Source of the DNA: Marinisporobacter sp.
GTDB taxonomy: Bacteria > Bacillota > Clostridia > Peptostreptococcales > Thermotaleaceae
Length of the DNA stretch: 48,066 nucleotides
Direction: 5' to 3'
Assembly: GCA_025210525.1 (NCBI GenBank)
Contig: JAOARP010000004.1
Coordinates: forward strand, 1 to 48,066
In this document: positions 1 to 8,715 of the stretch, piece after piece
Layout: each line of letters begins with the position of its first letter
Numbering within the stretch: the first letter of the stretch is position 1
The notes under the pieces: model-generated
Told to the model about the DNA's origin: nothing
The model's input: the letters and a program-made list of their open reading frames with translations, nothing else
Databases searched by the model: none
Position numbers and translations under genes: made by a program

Positions 1-58
1 GTAGCGCATCTGGTTTGGGACCAGAGGGCCGCGGGTTCAAATCCTGCCACCTCGACCA
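1..58 (+). tRNA. tRNA-Pro (TGG), 5' end cut by window
   Basis: Only the part from the D-arm onward is present. The anticodon stem 9-13/21-25 encloses the 7-base loop 14-20 with anticodon TGG at 16-18. A T-arm with the GTTCAAAT loop follows and CCA is encoded at 56-58. The acceptor 5' strand lies outside the window. It is the first visible member of a four-tRNA cluster. Confidence 0.93.
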
Positions 59-74
59 TTTTAAAACTCATAGG

Positions 75-151
<77 letters not shown>

Positions 152-176
152 ATTAAATAAAACGATATTTTTATGA

Positions 177-253
177 GGGCCTTTAGCTCAGTTGGTTAGA
201 GCGTCCGGCTCATAACCGGCAGGTCCGGGGTTCGAATCCCTGAAGGCCCACCA
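177..253 (+). tRNA. tRNA with CAT anticodon (elongator Met or Ile2)
   Basis: Complete 77-base cloverleaf. Acceptor GGGCCTT (177-183) pairs with AAGGCCC (243-249), and CCA is encoded at 251-253. The loop CTCATAA (209-215) gives anticodon CAT. The paired first base argues against initiator tRNA, which has an unpaired position 1. The loop occurs both in elongator tRNA-Met and in the tRNA-Ile2 whose wobble C becomes lysidine; sequence reading alone does not separate these. Confidence 0.9.
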
Positions 254-281
254 TCATACAAATAAATAAAATTTATTATAT

Positions 282-357
282 GCCCAGATAGCTCAGTCGG
301 TAGAGCAGGGGACTGAAAATCCCCGTGTCGGTGGTTCGATTCCGCCTCTGGGCACCA
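282..357 (+). tRNA. tRNA-Phe (GAA)
   Basis: Complete 76-base cloverleaf. Acceptor GCCCAGA (282-288) pairs with TCTGGGC (347-353), followed by discriminator A and encoded CCA (355-357). Anticodon stem GGGGA/TCCCC encloses loop CTGAAAA (313-319) with anticodon GAA at 315-317. It is the last gene of the cluster and is followed directly by a terminator. Confidence 0.97.
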
Positions 358-364
358 CTTATTG

Positions 365-400
365 AAATAGCAAGCAGAAACTGCTTGCTATTTATTTTTT
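365..400 (+). terminator. Rho-independent terminator of the tRNA cluster
   Basis: A perfect 13-bp inverted repeat (365-377 and 381-393) with a 3-base AAA loop is followed by a T-rich tract from 395. It begins 8 bases after tRNA-Phe, so it should end the tRNA transcript before the transporter gene. Confidence 0.9.
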
Positions 401-516
401 TATCTTTTATTATAGTAAGTGTGAAAAATATATATTATCTCTCATATTCAGCTATACTAAATGAGTGTGGATCACTTATGATTGAGATAAAAGAGCCTTT
501 AGACAGGAGGATTACC

Positions 517-1449
517 ATGGCAACTACGGGCAAAAAAAGATTATATATTTTATTGACTTTAACAGTGATTTTTTGGGGAACATCCTTTGCAGCAGTAAAG
601 ACTGGTATGGGGGATTTGGCACCTGTACAGTTTCTCTTTTTAAGAACTTTCTTTGCATCCATTATTTTTGCTGGAGTTTTGTTAAATGTAGATGAGAAAA
701 AGAGGAAAATAGAGAAAAAGGATCTTCCCTATATTACTTATTTAGGATTCATGGGAATGGCAGGTTACTTTGCAGTACAATATACAGCATTAAAATTTAC
801 TACTACGGTAAATGCCTCTTTACTTGTAGGTATTGCACCGATTATCATTGCCATATATTCAAAATTTTTCTTGAATGAAGATTTAAATTTTAGGAGAATG
901 ATAGGAATATTACTATGTTTTATGGGGATATGTATGATTATTACAAAGGGCAATTTTTCTAGTTTTTCTTTTGGAAAAACACTATTTGGAGATATACTTA
1001 TGATTATTAATGCAGTTATGCTTGCAGCCTTTTCACTAGGAGCAAAGAAGATATTAAATAAGTATGATCCTTTTATCGCTGTGGCATATATCAACATGGC
1101 TGCATGTATTTTATTGATTCCTGTTAGCTTTATACCAAACTTTTTATCTCCTGTATCTCTTTTACATAGCTTTTCTAAAATTCATGTAAAAACGGTGCTA
1201 TCAGCTCTTTATTTAGCCGTTACTTGTACGGTTTTAGGGTATTATGCTTGGTACAATGCTATAAAGGAAATAGGTCCTTCACGAACTTCTGTTTTTAATT
1301 ATATTAATCCCTTAGTGGCGGCTATTGTTTCTTTTTTATTCTTTCAGGAGGATATGAGTATATTTACGATTTTAGGGGGAATGAGTATTGTTGGAGGCGT
1401 GTCATTAAATAATATGAATCAGCCTGTGAGACAATGTGAGTTAGATTGA
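517..1449 (+). CDS. EamA/DMT-family transporter
   Basis: A 310-residue integral membrane protein of the drug/metabolite transporter superfamily, probably an exporter of amino acids or other small metabolites; the substrate is not predictable. The translation has about ten hydrophobic segments arranged as two EamA repeats. The first repeat begins with FWGTSFAAVKTGM after helix 1, and the second ends with an EIGPSRTSVFNYINPLVA segment typical of the family. The start at 517 is chosen because AGGAGG (505-510) lies 6 bases upstream. The longer open frame back to 325 would overlap tRNA-Phe. The gene follows the tRNA terminator, and the aminotransferase gene starts 43 bases after it, so the two may form one transcript. 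Confidence 0.85.
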   Translation: MATTGKKRLYILLTLTVIFWGTSFAAVKTGMGDLAPVQFLFLRTFFASIIFAGVLLNVDEKKRKIEKKDLPYITYLGFMGMAGYFAVQYTALKFTTTVNASLLVGIAPIIIAIYSKFFLNEDLNFRRMIGILLCFMGICMIITKGNFSSFSFGKTLFGDILMIINAVMLAAFSLGAKKILNKYDPFIAVAYINMAACILLIPVSFIPNFLSPVSLLHSFSKIHVKTVLSALYLAVTCTVLGYYAWYNAIKEIGPSRTSVFNYINPLVAAIVSFLFFQEDMSIFTILGGMSIVGGVSLNNMNQPVRQCELD

Positions 1450-1492
1450 CGTATAATAAAGATAAAAAATATCTAATGAAGAGGGGATCAAA

Positions 1493-2320
1493 ATGAAAAG
1501 TGAAGCTTTTTTAGATTATTATATTTATAATGGAAAGGAGTATACAACTGAAAATAAAGAAGGATTTTCAAAAATTATAGCTCCTATTATCTATGAAGTG
1601 ATCAGGATTATTGATGGTGTACCTTTATTTTTAGAAGAGCATTTAGAAAGAATGAGAAAATCAGCTACTCTTTTAGATGTATTAATTGAGAAATCAGATG
1701 AAGCTATAAAGAATGAAATCAATAGATTAATAGAAATAAATAATTGTAAAAATATGAATGTAAAGCTGCTTTGTAGCAATTTAAAAGAAGAACAAGATTT
1801 TTTTGTATATTTTATCAAAAGCTATTATCCAGAAGATGAAGTTTATGAAAAAGGCATTCATACGATTCTTTATGATTCTGAGAGGGAAAATCCAAATGCG
1901 AAGGTAATAAATACTTCTTTTAGAGAGCATGTAAATGAAAAAATGAAGAAACATAATGCTTTTGAAGCATTATTAGTGAATAAGGAAGGAATCATTACAG
2001 AGGGAAGTCGATCGAATATGTTTTTTGTAAAGGGAGAAGAGATTTTTACAGCTCCTCCTAAGGATGTCCTTTTAGGAGTAACAAGAAACCGTATTATGAA
2101 GGTTTGTAAGGATTTAAAGATTCCTGTAAAAGAGGAAGCTATTGGTATTGATGATATAAAGAATCTCACTGGGGCTTTTATGAGTGGAACTTCTGTAAAT
2201 GTATTACCTATTCGTAGTATTGATGAAAGCCATTTGGATTCTATACATAATGAAATTATTTTAAAAATTTCAAAGGGATATATACAGGAAATGAAAAATT
2301 ACATAGATGCCAGAGCATAA
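1493..2320 (+). CDS. PLP-dependent class IV aminotransferase
   Basis: A 275-residue fold-type IV PLP enzyme of the family holding branched-chain aminotransferases, D-amino acid aminotransferases and aminodeoxychorismate lyase. K137 in KVINTSFRE fits the catalytic lysine (K-x-x-N pattern), and E170 in ITEGSRSN fits the residue that contacts the pyridine nitrogen. LLGVTR near residue 193 matches the phosphate-binding segment. The length is normal for aminodeoxychorismate lyase and short for BCAT (usually 300 or more), so the substrate stays open. No pabA/pabB neighbour is present to support folate synthesis. The start ATG follows a GAGGGG ribosome binding site by 7 bases. A terminator overlaps the stop codon. 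Confidence 0.85.
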   Translation: MKSEAFLDYYIYNGKEYTTENKEGFSKIIAPIIYEVIRIIDGVPLFLEEHLERMRKSATLLDVLIEKSDEAIKNEINRLIEINNCKNMNVKLLCSNLKEEQDFFVYFIKSYYPEDEVYEKGIHTILYDSERENPNAKVINTSFREHVNEKMKKHNAFEALLVNKEGIITEGSRSNMFFVKGEEIFTAPPKDVLLGVTRNRIMKVCKDLKIPVKEEAIGIDDIKNLTGAFMSGTSVNVLPIRSIDESHLDSIHNEIILKISKGYIQEMKNYIDARA

Positions 2321-2337
2321 TCTGGCATTTGTTTTAT
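2307..2337 (+). terminator. Rho-independent terminator
   Basis: ATGCCAGA (2307-2314) pairs with TCTGGCAT (2321-2328) across a 6-base loop and is followed by TTGTTTTATT. The stem begins inside the last codons of the aminotransferase gene and the stop codon lies in the loop. Confidence 0.8.
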
Positions 2338-2342
2338 TAATT

Positions 2343-2370
2343 TTGAAAAGAAGAAAATAGATGGTATAAT
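2343..2370 (+). promoter_or_regulatory. Sigma-A promoter for the S41 protease gene
   Basis: TTGAAA at 2343-2348, a 16-base spacer and TATAAT at 2365-2370. The -10 is preceded by TGG, giving an extended -10. It lies about 120 bases upstream of the protease start codon and just after the aminotransferase terminator. Confidence 0.65.
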
Positions 2371-2491
2371 AAGGAATAAACTTTTTTATGAGGGAATGGT
2401 ACTATTCGATTTTCTTTAAGAATAAAATAGTTATGTAGCATAAAATGGAAGTAGGGGTTTTTATAAAAATTAAATTTGAGGAAGTGAATGT

Positions 2492-3724
2492 ATGATCAGT
2501 AAAAGAAAAGCTGCAATGGGAGCGTTGATTCTAGTACTTATTACAGGAATGTTAACTTTTACAATAACCAATGTGGTAGGATTAACCATTGGCGATAAAG
2601 TTCTTATTTCTAAACAAAATTATGAGTATTTTAAGGAACTAAATAAAAAATATACGAAAATGATTTACTTAAAAGATTTTGTAAAAGAAAATTATTACAT
2701 ACCTGTAGATGAGAGTAAATTTGAAGATGGTATTATAAAAGGATTATTTGAATCTTTAGATGATCCCTATTCTGTATATATGAATGAAAAAGAATTTACA
2801 AGTCTTATGGAGCACACAAAGGGAACTTATGATGGCATTGGTGTTATTATGACAGCAGGAAAAGATGGATTTATTACAGTTGTGTCTCCTATTGAAGATA
2901 CACCAGGGGAGAAGGCAGGTCTTAGGACAGGAGATAAAATTGTAAAGGTAAATGATAAAGAAGTAAGAGCATCAACAGCAGAGCAGTTAGATAAAGCTGT
3001 AAATATGATAAAAGGAAAGCATGGAACAAAAGTATCTTTAACGGTTATACGTCCAGAAAAGAAAGAACCCTTTGTTGTAGACATTGTAAGGGAAGAAATC
3101 CGATTGAAAACAGTAAAATCAAAAATGCTACAGGATGATATTGGATACATCAGAATCACTATGTTTGATGAGAAAACACCAAAGGATTTTATGAAGCAAT
3201 TAGATGAGCTTGAAAAGAAAAATATAAAAGGGTTAGTCATTGATTTAAGGAATAATCCTGGAGGATTATTAGATGAATGTGCAGAAATTGCAGATAGACT
3301 TTTAGGAAAGCAGGATATTGTCTATACTCAAGATCGAGCAGGAAAGCGTGAATATAAAAGATCTGATAAAGAAAAAGTAGATTATCCTTTTGTACTCCTT
3401 GTAAACGGGGGAAGTGCCAGTGCATCAGAGATTTTGTCTGGGGCTGTAAAGGATACAAAATCTGGAACACTTATTGGAACAACTACATTTGGAAAAGGAT
3501 TGGTACAGCAAGTAATTCCTCTTAAGGATGGTAGTGGCTTTAAGCTAACAACAGCCCAATACTTTACACCAAATGGTACGTATATCCATGGAAAAGGAAT
3601 TGAGCCAGATATTGTGATTGATCTACCAGAAGAATTAAAAGAGAAGGTTGATATAACAGATGAAGAGGATGTACAGCTTCAAAAGGGTATTGAAGTGTTG
3701 AAAAAGAAAATAGAAGGACAGTAA
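2492..3724 (+). CDS. S41-family carboxy-terminal processing protease (CtpA/CtpB-like)
   Basis: A 410-residue serine protease that cleaves C-termini of extracytoplasmic substrates. An N-terminal hydrophobic segment (about 9-30) serves as signal anchor. A PDZ domain (about 112-200, GIGV...GLRTGDKI) recognises substrate tails, and the S41 catalytic core follows. S310 in NGGSASASEI and K335 in TTFGKG are 25 residues apart, as in E. coli Prc (S430/K455), and mark the Ser/Lys dyad. A C-terminal tail carries the PDI-type strand typical of Ctp proteins. In B. subtilis, CtpB acts in sporulation signalling and its gene lies near minJ and uvrBA. The same neighbours occur here, so CtpB is the likely counterpart. 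The start has a GAGGAAG ribosome binding site. Confidence 0.93.
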   Translation: MISKRKAAMGALILVLITGMLTFTITNVVGLTIGDKVLISKQNYEYFKELNKKYTKMIYLKDFVKENYYIPVDESKFEDGIIKGLFESLDDPYSVYMNEKEFTSLMEHTKGTYDGIGVIMTAGKDGFITVVSPIEDTPGEKAGLRTGDKIVKVNDKEVRASTAEQLDKAVNMIKGKHGTKVSLTVIRPEKKEPFVVDIVREEIRLKTVKSKMLQDDIGYIRITMFDEKTPKDFMKQLDELEKKNIKGLVIDLRNNPGGLLDECAEIADRLLGKQDIVYTQDRAGKREYKRSDKEKVDYPFVLLVNGGSASASEILSGAVKDTKSGTLIGTTTFGKGLVQQVIPLKDGSGFKLTTAQYFTPNGTYIHGKGIEPDIVIDLPEELKEKVDITDEEDVQLQKGIEVLKKKIEGQ

Positions 3725-3735
3725 AATAAGCATTA

Positions 3736-3772
3736 GAAAGATATTGGTGTCTATTGGGCATCAATATCTTTC
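3736..3772 (+). terminator. Hairpin after the protease gene, probable terminator
   Basis: A 14-bp stem (3736-3749 with 3759-3772, one G-T pair) with a 9-base loop starts 11 bases after the stop codon. Only a short T-run follows, so termination may be weak. Confidence 0.55.
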
Positions 3773-3850
3773 GTTCATTAGGAGATTATAAACTTTAAGG
3801 ATATGGACTATTTATGATTGAAAAATCAAATATTTGACCACTTTGAGTAA

Positions 3851-3884
3851 GTTTCATTACAAAAAAGTGGTTTTGTAATGAAAC
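3851..3884. repeat. Perfect 14-bp inverted repeat upstream of the PDZ membrane protein gene
   Basis: GTTTCATTACAAAA (3851-3864) is matched exactly by its reverse complement at 3871-3884, with a 6-base centre. No T-run follows, and the right arm ends directly before the putative -35 of the next promoter. It could be a repressor operator or an mRNA/DNA hairpin. I do not recognise the sequence as a known operator. Confidence 0.6.
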
Positions 3885-3914
3885 TTGCGAGATGAGCATA
3901 TGCGAAAGTATAAT
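3885..3914 (+). promoter_or_regulatory. Possible promoter for the PDZ membrane protein gene
   Basis: TTGCGA (3885-3890), an 18-base spacer and TATAAT (3909-3914). The -35 match is 4 of 6. It lies about 85 bases upstream of the TTG start codon and abuts the inverted repeat 3851-3884. Confidence 0.45.
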
Positions 3915-3999
3915 GCGAATTTTTGTATATAAATGGTAATATAAGGTATATACTCTTTATAGATAGGAATCAATCCATAAGGGGGAGGAGGAATAGATT

Positions 4000-5238
4000 T
4001 TGACAGCTTTTTTAGAATTGCTACAAATGAGCATTATTACATTGGTTACTGTATTTTTTAATCCTTTTTTTTGGCTAGTTGTTTTTTTAGTATATCTTCA
4101 ATATAAGAGAATTCATAAAATGAGTATAAAGGTAATAGGAAAGAATAGTATTTCTCCCAAAAAGATGACTATTTCTTCAATGAAAGCTGGAATCATAGGA
4201 GGAATTATAGGAACAATACTTATGATGAGTGTGGGAATTACTGTAAATGTAAAGGATTTTTATTATATATTTCCTTTAGCTATCTTACTCATGCTTATCA
4301 ATATTAGGTATATATGCTTTTCTTATTCAGGAGGATTGTTATCTTTATTTAGTTTAATCGTAGGATTTCCAAAGATGAATGTACCAAGCATTATAGGGAT
4401 TATTGCTATTTTACACCTTATTGAAAGTATACTCATCTATGTAGATGGACATGAGGAGGCTGTGCCTATATTTTTGGAGGATAAAAAATATGGTATCATA
4501 GGAGGCTTTACATTACAGAGGTTTTGGCCGATTCCTTTTATCGTGTTGATTTTTGCATCTGGAATATTAGAAGGGTCTACAGAAATCAATCTTCCTGATT
4601 GGTGGCCTCTTTTTAAAGGAAATATGAATCTTGAAAATGTAACGCTGCAGATGGCAGTAGTAGTGGCAGCCCTTGGATATGGAGATATTGCTATTTCTAG
4701 TGTACCGAAGGATAAATGTAAGGCTTCTTCTAAAAGATTATTTCTTTATAGCACTATTTTATTAATTATTTCAATGATTTCTACCAAAATAGAAATTTTT
4801 CAGTGGATTGGTGCCATTTTTTCACCCCTTGCTCATGAATATTTGATTATTTATGGACAAAGGGAAGAAAAGACAAAAACACCTATGTTCAGAAGACATA
4901 GTAGAGGAGTGACTATATTATATAGGAAGGATGGAGGCGTAGGGCATAAGATTGGGTTAAATCCAGGAGATGTCATCGTTAAGTTAAATAGTCATTGGGT
5001 CAATGATCAAGAAGAGATAAAAGAGATTCTAAAGGGATTTCCTCCCTTTATTTGGATGGAAGTCATCGAACCTTTAGGAAAAATCAAAACCCTTGAGTAT
5101 AAAGATTACCAAAGGGGAATTAAAAGCTTGGATATAGTTATGATTCCAAAGGATACTTCTTTTGTTTTTGATATAGAGACTTCTAGTTGTCTTTTAAAAA
5201 AGATGATTCACTTTGTCAGAAAGAAAATAAAGAAATAA
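4000..5238 (+). CDS. MinJ-like polytopic membrane protein with C-terminal PDZ domain
   Basis: A 412-residue protein with about eight hydrophobic segments in the first 290 residues, a short basic linker (FRRHSRG, near 305) and a PDZ-like domain (about 305-385) with the HKIGLNPGDVIVKLN carboxylate-loop region. Topology and length resemble B. subtilis MinJ, which bridges DivIVA and MinD in division-site selection. The position next to a CtpB-like protease and close to uvrBA repeats the B. subtilis gene neighbourhood. The start is TTG at 4000, supported by GGGGGAGGAGG (3981-3991). The final 20 residues are basic. The MinJ role is inferred from topology and synteny; a generic PDZ membrane protein is the alternative. 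Confidence 0.72.
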   Translation: MTAFLELLQMSIITLVTVFFNPFFWLVVFLVYLQYKRIHKMSIKVIGKNSISPKKMTISSMKAGIIGGIIGTILMMSVGITVNVKDFYYIFPLAILLMLINIRYICFSYSGGLLSLFSLIVGFPKMNVPSIIGIIAILHLIESILIYVDGHEEAVPIFLEDKKYGIIGGFTLQRFWPIPFIVLIFASGILEGSTEINLPDWWPLFKGNMNLENVTLQMAVVVAALGYGDIAISSVPKDKCKASSKRLFLYSTILLIISMISTKIEIFQWIGAIFSPLAHEYLIIYGQREEKTKTPMFRRHSRGVTILYRKDGGVGHKIGLNPGDVIVKLNSHWVNDQEEIKEILKGFPPFIWMEVIEPLGKIKTLEYKDYQRGIKSLDIVMIPKDTSFVFDIETSSCLLKKMIHFVRKKIKK

Positions 5239-5243
5239 TGAAG

Positions 5244-5266
5244 CTAAGAAACGCGAGGTTTCTTAG
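5244..5266 (+). terminator. Hairpin after the MinJ-like gene
   Basis: CTAAGAAAC (5244-5252) pairs with GTTTCTTAG (5258-5266) across a 5-base loop, starting 6 bases after the stop codon. No strong T-tract follows, so it is a weak terminator or an RNA 3' end stabiliser. Confidence 0.5.
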
Positions 5267-5311
5267 TATTGCAATGACACAAAATATAAAATTTTTGTAA
5301 TTGCAACAAAA

Positions 5312-5349
5312 CCATGAAAGAAATATGTAGATTACATATTTTTATTCAT
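5312..5349 (-). terminator. Probable terminator of the diguanylate cyclase gene
   Basis: On the minus strand CCATGAA...ATATGTA pairs, with a few mismatches, to TACATAT...TTCATGG and is followed by TTTTG. The stem includes the last codons and stop of the GGDEF gene. Confidence 0.5.
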
Positions 5350-6555
5350 GGCTTTATTTTTATACATTCTCGTATCTGCTATTTTTAATAATTCTTTACG
5401 ATCCTTTGTATCTTTAGGGAAAGAGGAAATGCCATAGCTAAATTGTACATGGAAATTATGTTGATCATAGTTTAATGGATTTTCACAGATCATAGAAGAG
5501 ATGGATTTCATTTTATTCTCTACTTGTTCGTAGGTGGCGTTGATAAAAAGGAGTACGAATTCATCTCCACCAAACCTTCCTAAAATATCCGAAGTTCTTA
5601 TATTATTTCTTAAGGTGTTTGCAAAATGTTTGATGGCTAGATCTCCTGCTAAGTGACCATATACATCATTAATCTTTTTCAGATTATTTAAATCCACGAT
5701 GCATAAGCAAAAGGTCTCGTTATATCTTTTAGATCTTTCATAAAGATTGTTAAACAATTCGTCAAAATAGTGGCGATGATAGACCTTTGTTAAACCGTCA
5801 TAGCGAGATAAAAATAACGTTTTCTCAAAAAGGAGCACGTTTTTGATAGCAACACTGAGCTGTCCTGTTAAATATTCCATTACCATAACATCTTCTTTGT
5901 TAAAAGAGTCATGATTTTTAATACTATCTACGTTAATGAGTCCATATAATTCTCCATCTAAGAGAATAGGTGTACTAATTGTAGAGGTAATATCTAATGT
6001 CTTTGCATTTTGAAAAGATTGAAAATTTGTTTTTTTCGTATAGGAAAAATCAAATAGTGCAGGATTGTGTATAATGACAGATTTTTTATAGTTGCTTTCA
6101 CTTAAAAAGGTTTCATCCATGGGAAGCTTTATTTTAGAAAGCTCTTCTAGGTCGAATCCAACTGCTGCTTTAAATTCAAATAAATCCTCTTCATTTTTAA
6201 TGAGAATACTTGCTGTATCTGCTTTATCAAGGATCTGAACGGCACTATTTACAAAAAGCTGTAACAGTGCATCCATATTCTTTATATAGACAATAGAATT
6301 ACTGATTTGAAGCATAACATCTTTGATCTCATTATATTTTTCAATTTCCTTATTGTCATGAAGGAGCTTTTCTATTAGCTGATGGATAGAATAAAATCTA
6401 TAAAAAAATAATCCCCCAATGAAAATAGAAGTCAATGTAGGGAATAATAAACCAAAAGCTATACCCAGAAACTCGAAAAAAATATATAAGATAAAAGGTA
6501 TACTTATACAGAGCATAAAGACGAAAAAACTCTTTTGAGTTAATTTATTTTTCAC
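5332..6555 (-). CDS. GAF-GGDEF diguanylate cyclase, membrane-anchored
   Basis: A 407-residue protein that should make cyclic di-GMP from two GTP. Two hydrophobic segments (about 10-35 and 38-55) anchor it. A GAF-like sensor domain spans about 80-240, and the GGDEF domain about 245-405. The active-site motif GGDEF is intact at 329-333, with D288 in the CIVDLNNLKKIND metal-binding segment. RTSD at 320-323 is exactly five residues before GGDEF, the place of the product-inhibition I-site, so feedback control is expected. The start is GTG at 6555 behind an AGGTGA site on the minus strand. It is transcribed divergently from uvrB. No EAL or HD-GYP partner is in the window. Confidence 0.92.
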   Translation of the reverse strand: MKNKLTQKSFFVFMLCISIPFILYIFFEFLGIAFGLLFPTLTSIFIGGLFFYRFYSIHQLIEKLLHDNKEIEKYNEIKDVMLQISNSIVYIKNMDALLQLFVNSAVQILDKADTASILIKNEEDLFEFKAAVGFDLEELSKIKLPMDETFLSESNYKKSVIIHNPALFDFSYTKKTNFQSFQNAKTLDITSTISTPILLDGELYGLINVDSIKNHDSFNKEDVMVMEYLTGQLSVAIKNVLLFEKTLFLSRYDGLTKVYHRHYFDELFNNLYERSKRYNETFCLCIVDLNNLKKINDVYGHLAGDLAIKHFANTLRNNIRTSDILGRFGGDEFVLLFINATYEQVENKMKSISSMICENPLNYDQHNFHVQFSYGISSFPKDTKDRKELLKIADTRMYKNKAMNKNM

Positions 6556-6595
6556 AATAGTTCACCTACAATTTATTATTAGTGTACTATATTTA

Positions 6596-6623
6596 ATTAT
6601 ATACTATTCCTATTTTCTTTCAA
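6596..6623 (-). promoter_or_regulatory. Sigma-A promoter for the diguanylate cyclase gene
   Basis: On the minus strand TTGAAA (plus 6618-6623), a 16-base spacer and TATAAT (plus 6596-6601). It lies about 40 bases upstream of the GTG start codon. Confidence 0.65.
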
Positions 6624-6660
6624 CTAATTTCTGTAAAAAGAATAAATAGATATTCGTCCA

Positions 6661-6689
6661 TTGACTTTATAAAAACATAAGGATATAAT
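6661..6689 (+). promoter_or_regulatory. Strong sigma-A promoter for uvrBA
   Basis: TTGACT (6661-6666), a 17-base spacer and a perfect TATAAT (6684-6689). Transcription should begin near 6696, just before or in the LexA box and about 30 bases upstream of the uvrB start codon. Confidence 0.85.
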
Positions 6690-6698
6690 TTTTAAAGA

Positions 6699-6712
6699 CG
6701 AACAAATGTTTG
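6699..6712 (+). promoter_or_regulatory. LexA (SOS) box of uvrB
   Basis: CGAACAAATGTTTG matches the Gram-positive LexA consensus CGAACRNRYGTTYG at every defined position. It overlaps the predicted transcription start of the promoter 6661-6689. This shows that uvrBA is repressed by LexA and induced by DNA damage. Confidence 0.88.
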
Positions 6713-6728
6713 ATAGGGGTGAGGGAAG

Positions 6729-8705
6729 ATGCAAAAGTTTGAAATCGTTTCAGATTATAGACCTACAGGAGATCAGCCACAAGCTATTGAGAAATTAAGT
6801 GATGGAATATATAAAGGAATGAAGCATCAGAACCTTTTAGGAGTTACAGGTTCTGGAAAAACTTTTACAATGGCAAATGTGATTGAAAAGGTGCAAAAGC
6901 CTACTTTAGTCATAGCTCACAACAAAACATTAGCAGCACAACTTTGTAGTGAGTTCAAGGAATTTTTTCCTAATAATGCGGTAGAATATTTTGTAAGCTA
7001 TTATGACTACTATCAACCAGAAGCTTATGTAGCACATACAGATACCTATATAGAAAAGGATGCACAAATAAATGATGAAATCGATAAATTAAGACACTCG
7101 GCTACTGCTGCACTATTTGAAAGAAGGGATGTAATCATTGTAGCTAGTGTATCTTGTATTTATGGTTTAGGAGATCCTGTTGATTATGAAAATCAGGTAT
7201 TATCTTTACGACCTGGGATGATCAAAAGTAGAGATGAAATATTAAAAAAATTAGTAGAGATTCAATATGCAAGAAATGATATTAATTTTATTAGAGGAAC
7301 CTTTCGAGTAAGAGGAGATGTGATAGAAATCTTTCCAGCAGCAGCTTCTGAAAATGCCATAAGAGTAGAATTATTTGGAGATGAAATCGACCGGATTACA
7401 GAAGTAAATACTTTAACAGGAGAGATTGTAGGACTAAGAAATCATATATCTATTTTTCCAGCTTCCCATTATGTAACTACAAAGGAAAAGCTAGAAGAAG
7501 CTATTGTTCATATAGAAGATGAACTAGAAAGTCGAGTAAAATATTTTAAAGAAAATGAAAAATTAATCGAAGCTCAAAGAATCAAGCAAAGGACCATGTA
7601 TGATATAGAAATGCTAAGGGAAGTAGGATTTTGCCAAGGAATCGAAAATTATTCAAGGCATATTTCTAAGAGGAAAGCTGGAAGTAGACCTTTTACTTTG
7701 ATTGATTATTTTCCTGATGACTTTTTAATCATAGCAGATGAATCCCATGTTAGTATTCCACAGATTCGGGGTATGTATGGAGGAGATCGATCAAGAAAAG
7801 GAAATTTGATTGAATATGGATTTCGTCTTCCTTCGGCATATGATAATCGGCCTCTTAATTTTGAAGAATTTGAAAGTCTTGTGAACCAAATCGTTTATGT
7901 AAGTGCAACGCCAGGTCCTTATGAAAGAGAGCATACAGAAAATACAGTAGAGCAAATCATAAGACCCACTGGTCTACTTGATCCTTCTATAGATGTAAGA
8001 CCTACAAAGGGACAAATTGATGATTTGATTGGGGAAATCAATGAAGTGACAGCTAAAGATCAAAGGGTACTCGTAACAACTCTTACAAAAAGGATGGCTG
8101 AGGATTTAACAAGCTATTTTAAAGATGTAGGGATTAAGGTAAGATATCTTCATTCAGATATAGATACCTTAGAAAGACTTGAGATTGTAAGGGATTTAAG
8201 ACTTGGAAAATTCCATGTATTAGTAGGAATCAACCTTTTAAGAGAAGGACTAGATTTACCAGAAGTTTCTTTAGTTGCCATCCTTGATGCAGATAAGGAA
8301 GGGTTCCTTCGTTCTGAGACAAGCCTTATTCAGACTATAGGTAGGGCTGCAAGAAACTTAGAAGGAAAAGTAATTATGTATGCTGATAAAATAACGGATT
8401 CTATGAAAAAAGCTATAGGTGAGACCAATAGAAGAAGAGGTATTCAGGAAGAATATAATAAGGAAAATAAAATCACACCTAAAGGAATCATAAAAAAGGT
8501 AAGAGATGTGATAGAAGCTACAAAGGTAGCTGAAGAAGATGTGAAATATGGAATAGATAAAGATTTAAATATAATGGAAAAAGAGGATGTAGAAGATTTA
8601 GTGAAAAAACTTGAAGCTGAAATGCTAGAAGCTGCTGAAAATTTACAGTTTGAAAGGGCAGCTGAGCTAAGAGATAAAATTACAGAGTTAAAAGAGAAGC
8701 TGTAG
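6729..8705 (+). CDS. uvrB: Excinuclease ABC subunit B
   Basis: A 658-residue UvrB, the DNA-damage verifying helicase-like subunit of nucleotide excision repair. Walker A GVTGSGKT is at 38-45. The tyrosine-rich beta-hairpin that clamps DNA is around 92-110 ([11 protein letters not shown]). The DEAD-like box is ADESHV near 337, and helicase motif VI carries QTIGRAARN near 537. The C-terminal UVR motif (about 622-656) is the contact for UvrC. Length is typical. The ATG at 6729 follows AGGGGTGAGGG. uvrA starts 10 bases after the stop, so they form an operon, controlled by the LexA box upstream. Confidence 0.99.
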   Translation: MQKFEIVSDYRPTGDQPQAIEKLSDGIYKGMKHQNLLGVTGSGKTFTMANVIEKVQKPTLVIAHNKTLAAQLCSEFKEFFPNNAVEYFVSYYDYYQPEAYVAHTDTYIEKDAQINDEIDKLRHSATAALFERRDVIIVASVSCIYGLGDPVDYENQVLSLRPGMIKSRDEILKKLVEIQYARNDINFIRGTFRVRGDVIEIFPAAASENAIRVELFGDEIDRITEVNTLTGEIVGLRNHISIFPASHYVTTKEKLEEAIVHIEDELESRVKYFKENEKLIEAQRIKQRTMYDIEMLREVGFCQGIENYSRHISKRKAGSRPFTLIDYFPDDFLIIADESHVSIPQIRGMYGGDRSRKGNLIEYGFRLPSAYDNRPLNFEEFESLVNQIVYVSATPGPYEREHTENTVEQIIRPTGLLDPSIDVRPTKGQIDDLIGEINEVTAKDQRVLVTTLTKRMAEDLTSYFKDVGIKVRYLHSDIDTLERLEIVRDLRLGKFHVLVGINLLREGLDLPEVSLVAILDADKEGFLRSETSLIQTIGRAARNLEGKVIMYADKITDSMKKAIGETNRRRGIQEEYNKENKITPKGIIKKVRDVIEATKVAEEDVKYGIDKDLNIMEKEDVEDLVKKLEAEMLEAAENLQFERAAELRDKITELKEKL

Positions 8706-8715
8706 AGGTGAAAAT

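Noticed and set aside
325-516. Extension of the transporter gene to an upstream start at 325
   Set aside because: It would run through tRNA-Phe and the terminator at 365-400; a good ribosome binding site supports ATG 517.
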